DNA of 19,180 bases from Thelonectria olida (taxonomy: Eukaryota > Ascomycota > Sordariomycetes > Hypocreales > Nectriaceae): contig JAGPYM010000137.1 of NCBI GenBank assembly GCA_020736575.1, forward strand, positions 1-19,180, read 5' to 3'. Positions 8,170-17,830 of the stretch are shown piece after piece (position 1 is the first letter of the stretch; each line of letters opens with the position of its first letter). The notes below the pieces were generated by a model. It was not told where the DNA came from. It did not search any database and worked only from the letters and a program-made list of their open reading frames with translations. The position numbers and the translations under genes are program-made.

Positions 8170-10300
8170 TCAGTCGAGGCGGAATTCTTCAGGATCATCA
8201 CTTCCGGTCTCGGGAGGCCTGGCGCTCCAATCCACCGCGTTTGGCGGCTTTAGTGCGTATCGGGACTTCCGAATAGACTCCAGGACTTCTAGGGGATAAG
8301 GGCTATCGATCATAAAGCCGTCAGTCTTTTCATTCAAAAGGCGGGTAAATTCGGAAGCCTGGGTCTCAAGGGAAATAAAGTCATTTGACCGGCCTGTGTG
8401 CTCAAGCCACGGCTGGACATAGAGCTTCTTTTTGATGCCGTTGATGATGACCTCCTTATTAGTTCGCCACTCGGTACAAAGCTTCTCTATCTTAGCTTTT
8501 GCGGATTTCCTATGGGCTCGAAGCTCCTGCCATTCCTGCTTCTTATGTTCATTAGCACGAAGTTTTTCGCGATACTGGCGCATATCCTTGAGGCTCAAAG
8601 ACAAGAAAAAAGCCCCATCTTTGGTGGCAGGGACCTTTAGCTTTCTTCGCCAGTTGTATTGCTTCGAAAGGCGCTCTTGGTAGGAAGAAACGTGAACTAA
8701 CAGGCTGCTTTCCATCACGGAGGCTTCAGCAGCTACAGCACCTAGATTTTGAAGCCTGCTGCGGGTCGGAGAGCTGACATATCGTGATATCGGTTTCGAA
8801 TATCTCGGGCAGCGTCAGAAGCGCCCTGGAAGCGGGTTTCCTTGGGAAGCAGGTTCTCGAGCCCTGGATCGATCGGTTGCTGTTTTTTTCGTCGCTTTTG
8901 AAGCATCACTTTCACCACAGGCGGGATCAGGTGGAAAAATGCCCGACTTCTCAAAGCCGGATATGATGTTCTTTGGCTTGAAGCCGCCGTCGAAAATGCG
9001 CTACTAACGTTAGCACCGAAGGATAAAGACGTTAAAATCAACGCACCTGAAATCCCTCCATGAATTCGAGCCTTGAGAAGGTTATTGCCCCCCCCCCACG
9101 AAGCGCCTGCCTAAGCACCTTTTGATGTGTTACTTTGAGCGGCTGAAAAACACCCACATCCATCGGCTGGGTCATGTGCGTTGAGTGCGGCGGCAGGGTG
9201 ACGACGATGATATCGAATTTCTTACAATATTCCCTGAAAATGAAGGCTCCGTGACCCGTGAAGCCGTCGATCACGAGCAGCCGGAAAATACGGTCTTTTT
9301 CCTCTATTTCTTCGGTTCCTGGGGGGATGTCATATGTAATGTGAGGTAAAAGTGGGTGCCTAAGGTGCTCGTCACGGCCAAACCAGTCGTGGAAGCTAGC
9401 TTCCTTTGCTTGTGCAGTTGCTGACTTTTCCCAGGACCACCAGTTGAAGTGATGAACCCATTCAAAGAAAATCTCGCTATTGCAGAAGCCGGTCTCTGAC
9501 TGTGAGAAACGCATCTCTTCATGAGCATCGATATCGGCAAAATCGAGCGTTGGGAGGGTCTTGAAGATGAGCCAGGGAGGGATCGTATCGCCTATTGCGC
9601 TGCCGGTCCCTAGTAAAGTCATCATCTCACGATTTCCCGGGCACAAGGTTGATGCCTTATTGCTTCCTCTAGTCTTCATAATTAGTACCTCTAGCCGGTG
9701 ACGAAGCAAGCCGATTATAATACCGCATTCATCTTCATTCCAGGTCTCCGAGGGACCGATCCGGAACTCCTTAACCGTCTTAGCAAGTTGCTCGAAGAAT
9801 TCCTGCGTTTCCTGCACTTCTGACTCCTCAAAGCCTCGTCGTGATGCCTCTACGGACCTCAACCGTGCCTTCTGAAGCTGCGGATGATGCTTAAGAAACC
9901 TCGAATACCACGATCGCGATACAGGCTGCGCATTAGAGTCACGGCGGCTGCGGAGCGCATTTGCAGCGTCAACGACCTCGAATTTCGAGGCCGGCAGCCC
10001 GGTGCGCTGGAGCCAAAGAACGAAAGCTACGATAGCCTCATATTCATCATCTGTAAGCAGCCGGGGCCGCCCCATGAGGCGTGGTTTCCCTGAAGTCAGT
10101 GATTTGAGGGCTCTAGCAACTGCAGACTTTGACGCGTTGAATCGATCGGCAGCTTCGCGTATTGTCAGGTGTTTTCGAGGCTTCCGTAACCGTAAGGTTG
10201 GAATTGGAGGGCCTCGTGATGCTAGTTCTCCGTGGTCTCCCGGCCCTGGTGTCTCTCCATCAAAATCCTGCAACATGCAACACACACACACAAAACACAT
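8170..10300 (-). pseudogene. pogo/Fot-type (Tc1/mariner) DDE transposase with two compensating frameshifts
   Basis: The first open stretch (10300-9038) has a psq-type helix-turn-helix at residues 38-80, a CENP-B/Tc5-type DNA-binding region at about 80-150, and a DDE_1 core with all three acids: D190 in WNEDECG, D345 in LLVIDGFTGH and D381 in QPMDVGVFQPLK. A 46-bp intron (9001-9046; GTGCGT donor, GCTAAC branch site, TAG acceptor) joins in frame to FKPKNIISGF and GIFPPDP, the expected continuation. About one extra base near 8922 and one missing base near 8778 put 8778-8922 in another frame. The last stretch, a basic helical tail, ends at 8170. The start is uncertain: the first residues come from a TG microsatellite, and TTGCAG at about 10271 could be an acceptor from an upstream exon. 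The frameshifts probably inactivate it unless they are sequencing errors. Terminal repeats were not found. Confidence 0.85.
9088..9097. repeat. C10 homopolymer in the pogo-type transposase
   Basis: Ten C on the plus strand encode a Gly run (RGGGA) where related proteins have about one residue fewer. The frame is kept at this length. The tract is a likely slippage or sequencing-error site. Confidence 0.6.
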
Positions 10301-10499
10301 CAGAAGCTATCCCCGTAAGACCAGCGCTGCTGTAACAGGCGCGCGTTCCTTTTTTTCCCCTTTTCGCCAAGCTAAGACGAGGAAAGCACCTCCTGCAGGT
10401 GCTGCGCTCCTGCCCGTTTTTACCCCTTGTCACCGACCGTCCCACGCTCCTGCTACAAGCTGAAATTCGGCCCTAAATCTGTTAGTATAGATACCTCCA
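10301..10499 (+). promoter_or_regulatory. short putative promoter of the carbonic anhydrase gene
   Basis: Only about 200 bases separate the divergent pogo-type reading frame from the carbonic anhydrase ATG. They contain no clear TATA box. The strongest signal is the CT-rich tract just downstream (about 10509-10570), a composition common around fungal transcription starts. The real promoter may include sequence now overlapped by the transposon, or may have been truncated by its arrival. Confidence 0.4.
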
Positions 10500-11384
10500 A
10501 TGATCTCCTTTCGGACTTCTTCCTTTTCCCTCCTCTCCTCCTCTTCTTCTTCTTATTCCCTCTTGTCTTCTAAATTCTCGGCATCGTCCTCTTCTCTACT
10601 CCTCAAACGCTCCCCCTTCACAGCCCACCGCCTTGCATCTTCCAAGTCAAACCCCCCCCCCCCCCCACCACCACCATCCTCACCAAATCTCTCGCGATCC
10701 GACCGGCGCACCATGGCTGAGCAGGACATCACCAAGTACCTCAAGCAGAGCCACGACCGGCTCTTCGACAACAATAAGGCGTGGGCCGAGGCCAAGGCAA
10801 AGATCAACCCCGACTTCTTTAAGCACCTCGCCTCGGGCCAGGCCCCCGAGTACCTCTGGATCGGATGCGCCGACTCGCGCATCCCCGCTGAGCAGATCTG
10901 CGGCCTGGAGCCCGGCGAGGCATTTATCCACCGCAATATCGCCAACCTCGTCTGCAATACTGACCTGAACGCTATGGGCGTCATTAACTACGCCGTCAAG
11001 CACCTTGGCGTCAAGCATATCATCGTCTGCGGCCACTACGGCTGCGGTGGTGTCAAGGCCGCCATGACCCCCAAGGACCTCGGCCTATTAAACCCCTGGC
11101 TGCGGAACATCCGTGACGTCTACCGTCTGCACGAGAAGGAGCTTGACGCTATTAAGGATGAGGACGCCCGCTATAACCGCCTGGTGGAGCTCAATGTTAT
11201 TGAGCAGTGCCGCAACGTTATCAAATCGGCTGATGTCCAGCAGTCGTACCACGAGAATAAGTACCCTATTGTGCACGGCTGGGTCTTTGGCTTCCACGAT
11301 GGTCTGCTTAAGGACCTCAAGATTGACTTTAAGGCCGTCTTGCACGACATCCAGAAGATTTACAACCTTGTCGATAACAAATGA
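10500..11384 (+). CDS. beta-carbonic anhydrase, 294 aa, probable dual-start mitochondrial/cytosolic
   Basis: It catalyses the zinc-dependent interconversion of CO2 and bicarbonate. The ligands and dyad of the beta class are present: C123, D125 and R127 in IGCADSR, and H179 and C182 in CGHYGCGG. GEAFIHRNIANLV and the C-terminal VHGWVFG motif also fit, and the core length of about 220 residues is normal. Residues 1-70 are rich in Ser, Leu, Arg and Lys with no acidic residue before position 68, typical of a mitochondrial leader, and are followed by a proline run. A second ATG at residue 72 (CACCATGGC, strong context) starts exactly at the usual cytosolic form, so two products from one gene are plausible. 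Alternatively the CT-rich first 200 bases are 5' leader and only M72 is used. No intron or RIP damage is visible. It is the one clearly maintained cellular gene here. Confidence 0.95.
   Translation: MISFRTSSFSLLSSSSSSYSLLSSKFSASSSSLLLKRSPFTAHRLASSKSNPPPPPPPPSSPNLSRSDRRTMAEQDITKYLKQSHDRLFDNNKAWAEAKAKINPDFFKHLASGQAPEYLWIGCADSRIPAEQICGLEPGEAFIHRNIANLVCNTDLNAMGVINYAVKHLGVKHIIVCGHYGCGGVKAAMTPKDLGLLNPWLRNIRDVYRLHEKELDAIKDEDARYNRLVELNVIEQCRNVIKSADVQQSYHENKYPIVHGWVFGFHDGLLKDLKIDFKAVLHDIQKIYNLVDNK
10652..10666 (+). repeat. C15 homopolymer between leader and catalytic core
   Basis: Fifteen consecutive C encode most of a proline run (about residues 52-58) between the predicted mitochondrial leader and the second ATG. 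A change not divisible by three would detach the leader from the enzyme but leave initiation at residue 72 unaffected. Confidence 0.85.
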
Positions 11385-11870
11385 GTTGAGCGTGGCTGGT
11401 GTCAATTAAAGAAAAGCGATTTGTCACATCGTATCACTAAGGCTGCTCTGACACACGGGCTATGTGTCCTACGGTGTCAGACTTGGATGAAACCGATCGT
11501 AAGAAACACTTCGTCACAGCTGATAAATACGACCCTACCCAAGGAAGGATAAAATAGACCAACTTCAGTCATTCATTTAGTTAGAAATCAAGAGCGTCAA
11601 CGCACAGTTAAAATCCCCCGTTGAATGCGCACATCATGCTGTGACCGTGTGACTAACTGTGCAAGTCACCCAAAAACGCGTCGTCATCTTTCCCCAGGCT
11701 GGCTCCATTGGGATCTCAACTCACGGGCCTTCTTAAATGCCAGCTAGATAAATATGTCGGTGGCGCGTTCTTTCCTTCCTAGAAATGCAGGGATTTCCTT
11801 AAGTCTCCAGCCTTACTAGCCCTACTAGTAACTGTTATAGGGACTATAGCTTAGCTTCCCGCTTTTTTAA
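11385..11870. other. 3' flank of carbonic anhydrase
   Basis: No gene is visible. AATTAAAGAAAA at 11404-11415 could serve as an A-rich polyadenylation signal. TCTGACAC (11447-11454) and GTGTCAGA (11474-11481) form an inverted repeat with a 19-base loop. Composition becomes strongly A+T at about 11865, the edge of the next degraded block. Confidence 0.45.
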
Positions 11871-12224
11871 TCTAATACTAGTTAAATTGTTATTTAGTAA
11901 ATAATAATTAAAATTAGAAAAAAAAAAAAAAGATATATGTAAGTTATAAGGTAGCTAATAATTAAATTATAAAATAGCTAATAATTAGTAGTTTTTTATT
12001 TTATAAATTAATAATAAGTTTTAATCTAGCTTGGGGTATAATAATATATTTTTAAGTATAATTAAATTAAACCTTTTAAATTATAAACTTAAGTTAAAAA
12101 TAAAGAAAACTGCAGTTTATTTAAAATTAATAGCTAGTAGCTAGTTAAATATAAGTAATTTTTATAATACTTATAAGCTATATATATAAAGGCTTTTTAA
12201 TTAGCTTATATTATATTAATATAT
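11871..12224. repeat. RIP-degraded repeat, left part of copy 2
   Basis: The block is A+T-rich. Positions 12019-12224 match 229-418 and 15620-15830 in the same orientation (shared words such as CCTTTTAAATTA and TAGCTAGTAG). The repeat is interrupted by the solo LTR and continues at 12898. There is an A14 run at about 11920. Confidence 0.75.
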
Positions 12225-12897
12225 TGTAAAGGCTAGAGCTATAGTGGAAAATGAAGGTTAGAAGCTTTGGGAGCAGATGGAGGAATAGGGAGTAAAGATA
12301 TCTAAATTCTGATTGGATATTCAGAATCAGCAAATCAAGGTGGTCATAAAGATATAGAGAAGGTTCTAATTGGTTGAAAGTTCGTTGTAGATATTAATAA
12401 TTAGATTAGGTTGGATAAGGGAAGGAAAACCCTTGTCTTTTATATATAATAAGTTGGGTCCTATTGGCCCTAGGTAAAAGATACGTATATCAGATGAAAA
12501 CTCTGTCATTCCTCTATCTAATGGTATTTGGAATGCTTATATAAGTGCATTCCTTCTTATTTAAATAGTTGGTTGAAAGTGGAAGACTTGAGAGGCGCGT
12601 CGGATTGTTATACGTTCTAATGCGCTTTCCTATTCGGGATTGTATGCCTTATTGGGGCGGATATTGCCTATTAGGGTAAGAACGGTATGCACTAGTGGGT
12701 CCGCCTTGCTAATTTGAAAATAAGTGAAATATCCTGGATAAAAGTATAACTAATAAGATATATAGAGTAAAAAGTATATTGTTATAATCCTTATATTTTT
12801 ATGGATTTAATAATAAACTTTATTCCCTTAATAGGTAAAGTATATTTAAGTTATTCTATTTTATATATTTAAGCTTATATAAAAACTAGCTTTTATA
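12225..12897 (-). mobile_element. solo LTR of a copia-type retrotransposon, 673 bp
   Basis: It starts TGTAAAGGCTAG and ends CTAGCTTTTATA (originally CA), giving short terminal inverted repeats. It is flanked by TATAT on both sides, the 5-bp duplication usual for LTR elements, although the site is low-complexity. Two related copies of the host repeat (401-430 and 15811-15840) lack the insert and run straight through the junction, which fixes both ends. A second copy of exactly the same length lies at 15913-16585 beside copia coding remains and shows that the element reads on the minus strand. No internal region remains, so it arose by recombination between two LTRs. It keeps many CpA and TpG sites and has suffered little RIP. 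Confidence 0.88.
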
Positions 12898-13252
12898 TAT
12901 ATAAATAATTAAATATAACTAGTAGATTTCTAATATTATAAGAGTTAAAAGCTAGTTTTAAAAGTTAAAATATATTATATTAGCTATTAATTAATTAATT
13001 ATAAGGCTGTATATTATAGCTAATTGCTTATAAGAGTGTTTAATTTTATATATATTTAAAAGTTAAAAGTTTTCCTTTTATAAATAATATAAAATAGAGT
13101 TAGTTATAAAAAATATAAAATATTATAAATAATAAAAGTTGGAAAATAAATAAAATATAAATACTTTATTTATAATATAAATTTTAAAAGTATTTTATAA
13201 AAGAAAGAAAATATTATTAGTTTATTTTTTATATTATTATTATTTATTAAAA
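12898..13252. repeat. RIP-degraded repeat, right part of copy 2
   Basis: Positions 12898-13112 continue the repeat interrupted by the solo LTR and match 419-640 in order (shared GTTTTCCTTTTATAAATAAT). The remainder is A+T sequence with no ORF. Confidence 0.75.
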
Positions 13253-14417
13253 TAAGCCTAGTACTAGTATATAATAAAAGTTAATAGAAGTAAAACCTAG
13301 CCTTATATTTATTATAATAAGCTTTTTTATATAGTTTATAATTAGCTTTTAAGTAAAAATCTAAGTAGAAAAATATATAAAAAGGTTAATATAATAGTAA
13401 AAATTACTAATTATAAAGTTATATTATTATAATTAGTTAATTTTTAAGATTTTATTAATTAAATAGTATTAAAATTAAATATATATAAAAGAAAGTATTA
13501 AAAGTTATTATTATTTACTTAATATTTATTATATATTTTAATAAGTAATTATTAATAAATATATTAAATAGCTAATAATTAATTTAATATAATAGCTTAT
13601 ATTATTATTAAAATTAAAAAGATTATTAAAGTTTTAGTTTTTAAACTTTTCTTTTTTATTTAACCTTTTTATCTTCTTACCTTTTTAACTTTTATATTTA
13701 TTTAACTTACTTTTTATTTTTAAATTTCTTTTTATAGCTTTTTAAATAAGTATTTAAATTATTACTATTATATATAATAAGTCCTAAAGTTATAACTTAT
13801 AAATATTTAATAAAAGTATTTTAATAAATTACATATTATTATTATTAAAATAGTTATTTTTTTTTTCTTTTAACAAGTTATATAAAGCTTTTAAGTTTCT
13901 ATTTAAAAAAGTTATAATAGTATTTATATATATTATATCTTTTAATTAAAATCTTATAATTTAAAAGAATTAAAATAATTTTTTAATTAATATTTAATAG
14001 TATATTTATATTATATAATATATAAATATTTAAAAGTTATAATATTTTTAAATATTTATTAAAATCTTTTATTAGCTTAATATATTTAAAAGAAATCTTT
14101 ATATTTTAATATAAAATAAGTAATTATATACTTTTTATTATTTAATAAAATTATATTATATTTAATTAAGAAAAATTTAAATATTTTACTTATTATATAT
14201 TTATTATTAGTTAAATCATATAAATTAAAATTAAATAAAAAAAATAAATACTTTTATATTAAAAGCTTAAAATAAAGTTTATTAAATAAAGTTAACTTAA
14301 TAAAAACTATTATTTTAATACTATTTATAAGCCCTATTAAAAAGTAATTTATAATAAATATAAAGTTATAATTTAACTTATATTAACTTTTATTATATAT
14401 TTAAATTATTAGCTTTT

Positions 14418-14448
<31 letters not shown>

Positions 14449-15227
14449 ATAAATTTATGTAAAAGTATTATATATATTATTATAAATTTCTAAATTAGTT
14501 AATAAACTATTATAAACTTTTTAAAAATATTTAATATATAAATATACTTATTTAATATATTAAATAAATATAACTTTTTAGTTTTTAATATAATTTAATT
14601 ATATTTATTTATTTTAAAATATATTATTAAATATATTAATTTATTATATTATATAAAATTTAATATTTTAAGTTTTATATTAATATAAATTTAAAACTTT
14701 TTAATTTTATTTATATAAGATTTATTAAACTATTATAATATTAATATATTTATTAGTAATTTTTATTATTATATAAACTTTCTAATATATCTTACTACTT
14801 AGTTATTTATTTCTAATAATTAAAATACTTTTAAACTTTTTTACTCTTTTTTAAAGTTTTTTTATTTATTTAATCTTTTTAGCTTTTTATTTTTTTTAAT
14901 CTTTATATTTATTTAATTTACTTTTTATTTTTAAAACTTCTTTTAATATTATTATTATTATTATTATTATTAAAAAGGCTACTAATTTAAATATATAATA
15001 AAAGTTAATATAAGTTAAACCCTAGTTTTATATTTATTATTTTAAGCTTTTTAATAAAACTTATAATTAGTTTTAAAATAAAAGCTTTTATTAAATAAAT
15101 CTTATTAAAAAAATTCTATTATAAGCTTTTAATATAAAAGTATATATATTTATACTTAAATTTTAACTTATATAATTTAACTAATACTTTACAATTAGTA
15201 ACTTTTATTATTATATTATTATTAAAA
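13253..15227. repeat. AT-rich, RIP-saturated block with several repeat copies
   Basis: There is no ORF and there are almost no CpA or CpG dinucleotides. Positions about 13256-13345 and 14973-15150 are diverged copies of the segment at 15228-15396 (shared AGTTAATA, CTAG and TATTTATTAT stretches followed by TTATAATTAG). Positions about 13380-13440 resemble 15478-15540. Two (ATA)n microsatellites occur at about 14419-14444 and 14946-14971. The original element type cannot be recovered by eye. Confidence 0.7.
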
Positions 15228-15912
15228 AAGCTAATAATTTAAGCATATAATAGAGGTTAATATAAGCTAAACTCTAGCCTTGTATTTATTATAATAAGCT
15301 TTTTAATAGAGCTTATAATTAGTTTTAAAATAAAAGTCCCTATTAAGTAAACCTTATTTAAGGAACCTTATTTTAAGCTTTTAATATAAAAGTATTAAAA
15401 AAGGAAAGTTTAAAAAAGATTAAAGTGGGTCTAAGGGCATTTAAACTAATAGAAATAAAATAAAGCAACTAAATAGTAAAATATATTAAAAGTTTATATA
15501 ATAATAACAATTACTAATTATAAAGTAAAAAACTTTATATAACTTTTTAATTAAAAAAGAAATACTATTTTAATAATAATAATAAGCAATTTATTAAACT
15601 AATATAATTAAATACTTATAAATTATAGCTTTTTTAACTTAGGGTATAATAGTATATTTCTAGTTATAATTAACATAAACCTTTTAAATTAGAAACTTAA
15701 ATTAAAAATATAAAAAACTGCAATTAGTTTAATTCTAGCAGCTAGTAGCTAATTAAGTATAAGTAAACTTTATAATACTTTTAAGCTATATATAAAAGGG
15801 CTTTCTAATTAGCTTGCGCTATATTAATATATAAGTAATTAAATATAATTAGTAGATTTCCTATTATTATAAGAGCTAAAAGCTTGTTTTAAAAGTTAAG
15901 GTATATTATATT
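15228..15912. repeat. RIP-degraded repeat copy 3
   Basis: This copy preserves the order seen at 1-660. Positions 15298-15396 match 1-100 (shared AAGGAACCTTATTTTAA) and 15620-15912 match 229-500. It contains the empty site corresponding to the solo LTR insertion. Its right end was the target of the copia element that starts at 15913. Confidence 0.75.
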
Positions 15913-16585
15913 TATATAAGCTAGAGCTATAATAGAAAATAAAGGTTAGAAGCTTTAAAAGCAAATGGAAAAATAGAAAGTAAAAATATTTAAATTCTAA
16001 TTAAATATTTAAAATTAGTAAATTAAGGTAGTTATAAAGATATAAAGAAGGTTCTAATTAGTTAAATGTTTATTATAAATCTTAATAATTAGATTAGGTT
16101 AAATAAGGGGAGGAAAACTCTTATTTTTTATATATAATAAATTAGGTCCTAATAGCCTTAGGTAAAAGATATATATATTAAATAAAAACTCTATTATTTC
16201 TCTATTTAATAGTATTTAAAATGCTTATATAAATGCATTCCTTTTTATTTAAATAGTTAGTTAAAAGTAGAAAACTTAAAAGGTGTATTAAATTATTATA
16301 TATTTTAATATACTTTTCTATTTAGGATTGTATACCTTATTAGGGCAGATATTACCTATTAGGGTAAGGATAGTATATACTAGTGGGTTTGCCTTTCTAA
16401 TTTAGAAATAAGTGAAATGTTTTAAATAAAAATGTAATTAATAAGGTATATAGGGTAAAAAATATATTATTATAATTCTTATATTTTTATAAATTTAATA
16501 ATAAATTTTATCTTTTTAATAGGTAAAGTATATTTAAGTTATTTTATTTTATATTTTTAAGCTTATATAAAGACTAGCTTTTATA
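15913..16585 (-). mobile_element. 3' LTR of a copia element, heavily RIP-mutated, 673 bp
   Basis: It aligns from end to end with the solo LTR at 12225-12897 with nearly no length change. Differences are mostly G to A or C to T in this copy, for example TCAGAATCAGCAAATC in the solo LTR against TTAAAATTAGTAAATT here. Position 16585 lies directly against a purine tract, as expected for the 3' LTR of a minus-strand element. Confidence 0.85.
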
Positions 16586-16597
16586 GCTCCCCTGAAG
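16586..16597 (-). promoter_or_regulatory. polypurine tract of the copia element
   Basis: Read on the minus strand it is CTTCAGGGGAGC, immediately before the LTR. This is the normal position of the plus-strand primer in LTR retrotransposons. It is one of the few GC-containing words preserved in this region. Confidence 0.75.
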
Positions 16598-16881
16598 CTA
16601 TATTATATCTAGTTTTTTATAAATATATTACTAGATATATTATAGATTCTAAAATAAAAGTCTTTTTATATAACTTTAATAAACTTAAGTATTTATAATT
16701 AAACATATGTTTTTATTAAAGAGAAAGTATTTAAAACTTTTTAGTTATAAGATTTTTAAGGGAAATCTTTAAAACCTTTTATAGTTAAAAAATTAAAAAA
16801 TATTATTTAAGGAAAATATAAGATAAAAACCTTAGTTATATAGAGAAAATCCTTAAGGAAATAGAATAAAAAACTTATTTA

Positions 16882-17830
16882 TTATTTGTTTTTTAAAATA
16901 TAATTATTTAAAGATAAATCTTTTAATAATCTATGGAATTCTATTAGTTTTAGATCTTTTATAAAAAAATCTATTATATTATTTTTAGATTTTATATAGA
17001 AAATCTTTATATTTCCTTATTTAATCTCTTTTCTAAAAAAATAATAAGCTATATTTATATGCTTAGCTTTTTTATAATAAGAAGAATTCTTAGCTAAGGT
17101 TTTAACAGCCTTATTATCTATTAATATAAAAGGTATAATATTATTTTTATTTAAAAAGAGATTTTCTAATAGATAATTATATATATTATTTAAACCCTTA
17201 GCTTTTTTAACTGCTTTTTTAAAAGCTATATATTTTACTTTTATAGTTAAATTTGTAATATATTTCTACTTGCAGCTATTCCAACTTAGAATATTTTTAT
17301 TTATAAAAAAGTAGTATTTACTTATAAATTTTCTATTTATAAAACTAGCTCCCTAGTTAGAATTAGTATTGCCTCTTATAATTAAATTTAAAGATTTTAA
17401 ATTTATATTATAATTATATAATAGGCCTATATTTAGGTAGGTATTTATATATTTTTATAATAAATTTAAAGCTTTTTTATAAGTATTATTTAGTTTAAAT
17501 ATAAATATAAATAAATTTATAATAATATATTAGGTCTAGTTTTTAAAGCTAAATATAATAAAAATTCTATTTCTTATTAAAAATATAACATATCTTTTTT
17601 AAAAGGTTTTATTATAGCTTTTATTAACTTTTACCTATTTATAAAAGGAATTTTAAAAGTTCCTATATTAGTTTTATTATATTTTAAAAGTTTATTTCTT
17701 ATATATTTTATTTAATTTATATATAGCCTTATATTCTTTTTATTTATAATTATTTATATATTTAAAAAGTCTTTTATTTCTTTTAAAAATTAGAGTTTTA
17801 TAATAGAAAATAATAAAAGCATTTATAAGG
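16882..17830 (-). pseudogene. copia polyprotein relic: end of reverse transcriptase and RNase H
   Basis: The minus-strand reading, with many stops and several frame changes, still gives the copia order. EIEFLLYLALKTRPNI (17522-17577) is the RT end, corresponding to the family's GSLLYLA-TRPDI. NWGASFINRKFISKYY-like sequence (17311-17363) fits the RNase H start. AEY-like KYIAFKKAVKKAKGL follows (about 17200-17245), then IDNKAVKTLAKN and KKAKHINIAYYFFRKEIK (about 17045-17130), ending at TAA 16882. Stops replace expected Gln, Trp and Asp-type codons in the way G to A and C to T mutation would produce. Gag, protease, integrase and most of RT are not recognisable; the match fades at about 17830, so the element is truncated or unreadable beyond that. 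It is inactive. Confidence 0.85.

Noticed and set aside
10260..10463. Small ORFs on both strands between the pogo-type gene and carbonic anhydrase
   Set aside because: They consist of microsatellite and promoter-like sequence with no recognisable content; neither has support as a gene.
7561..10499. Terminal inverted repeats bounding the pogo-type element
   Set aside because: Comparing about 7560-7720 with the reverse complement of 10300-10500 gave only a six-base GTCGGT match, too short to place the ends.
10553..11036. Long minus-strand and alternative-frame ORFs across the carbonic anhydrase
   Set aside because: They are antisense or frame shadows of a clearly conserved enzyme and carry no recognisable domain.
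14419..14971. (ATA)n runs as a centromere or replication origin
   Set aside because: They are ordinary microsatellites within a RIP-degraded block; nothing specific supports either function.
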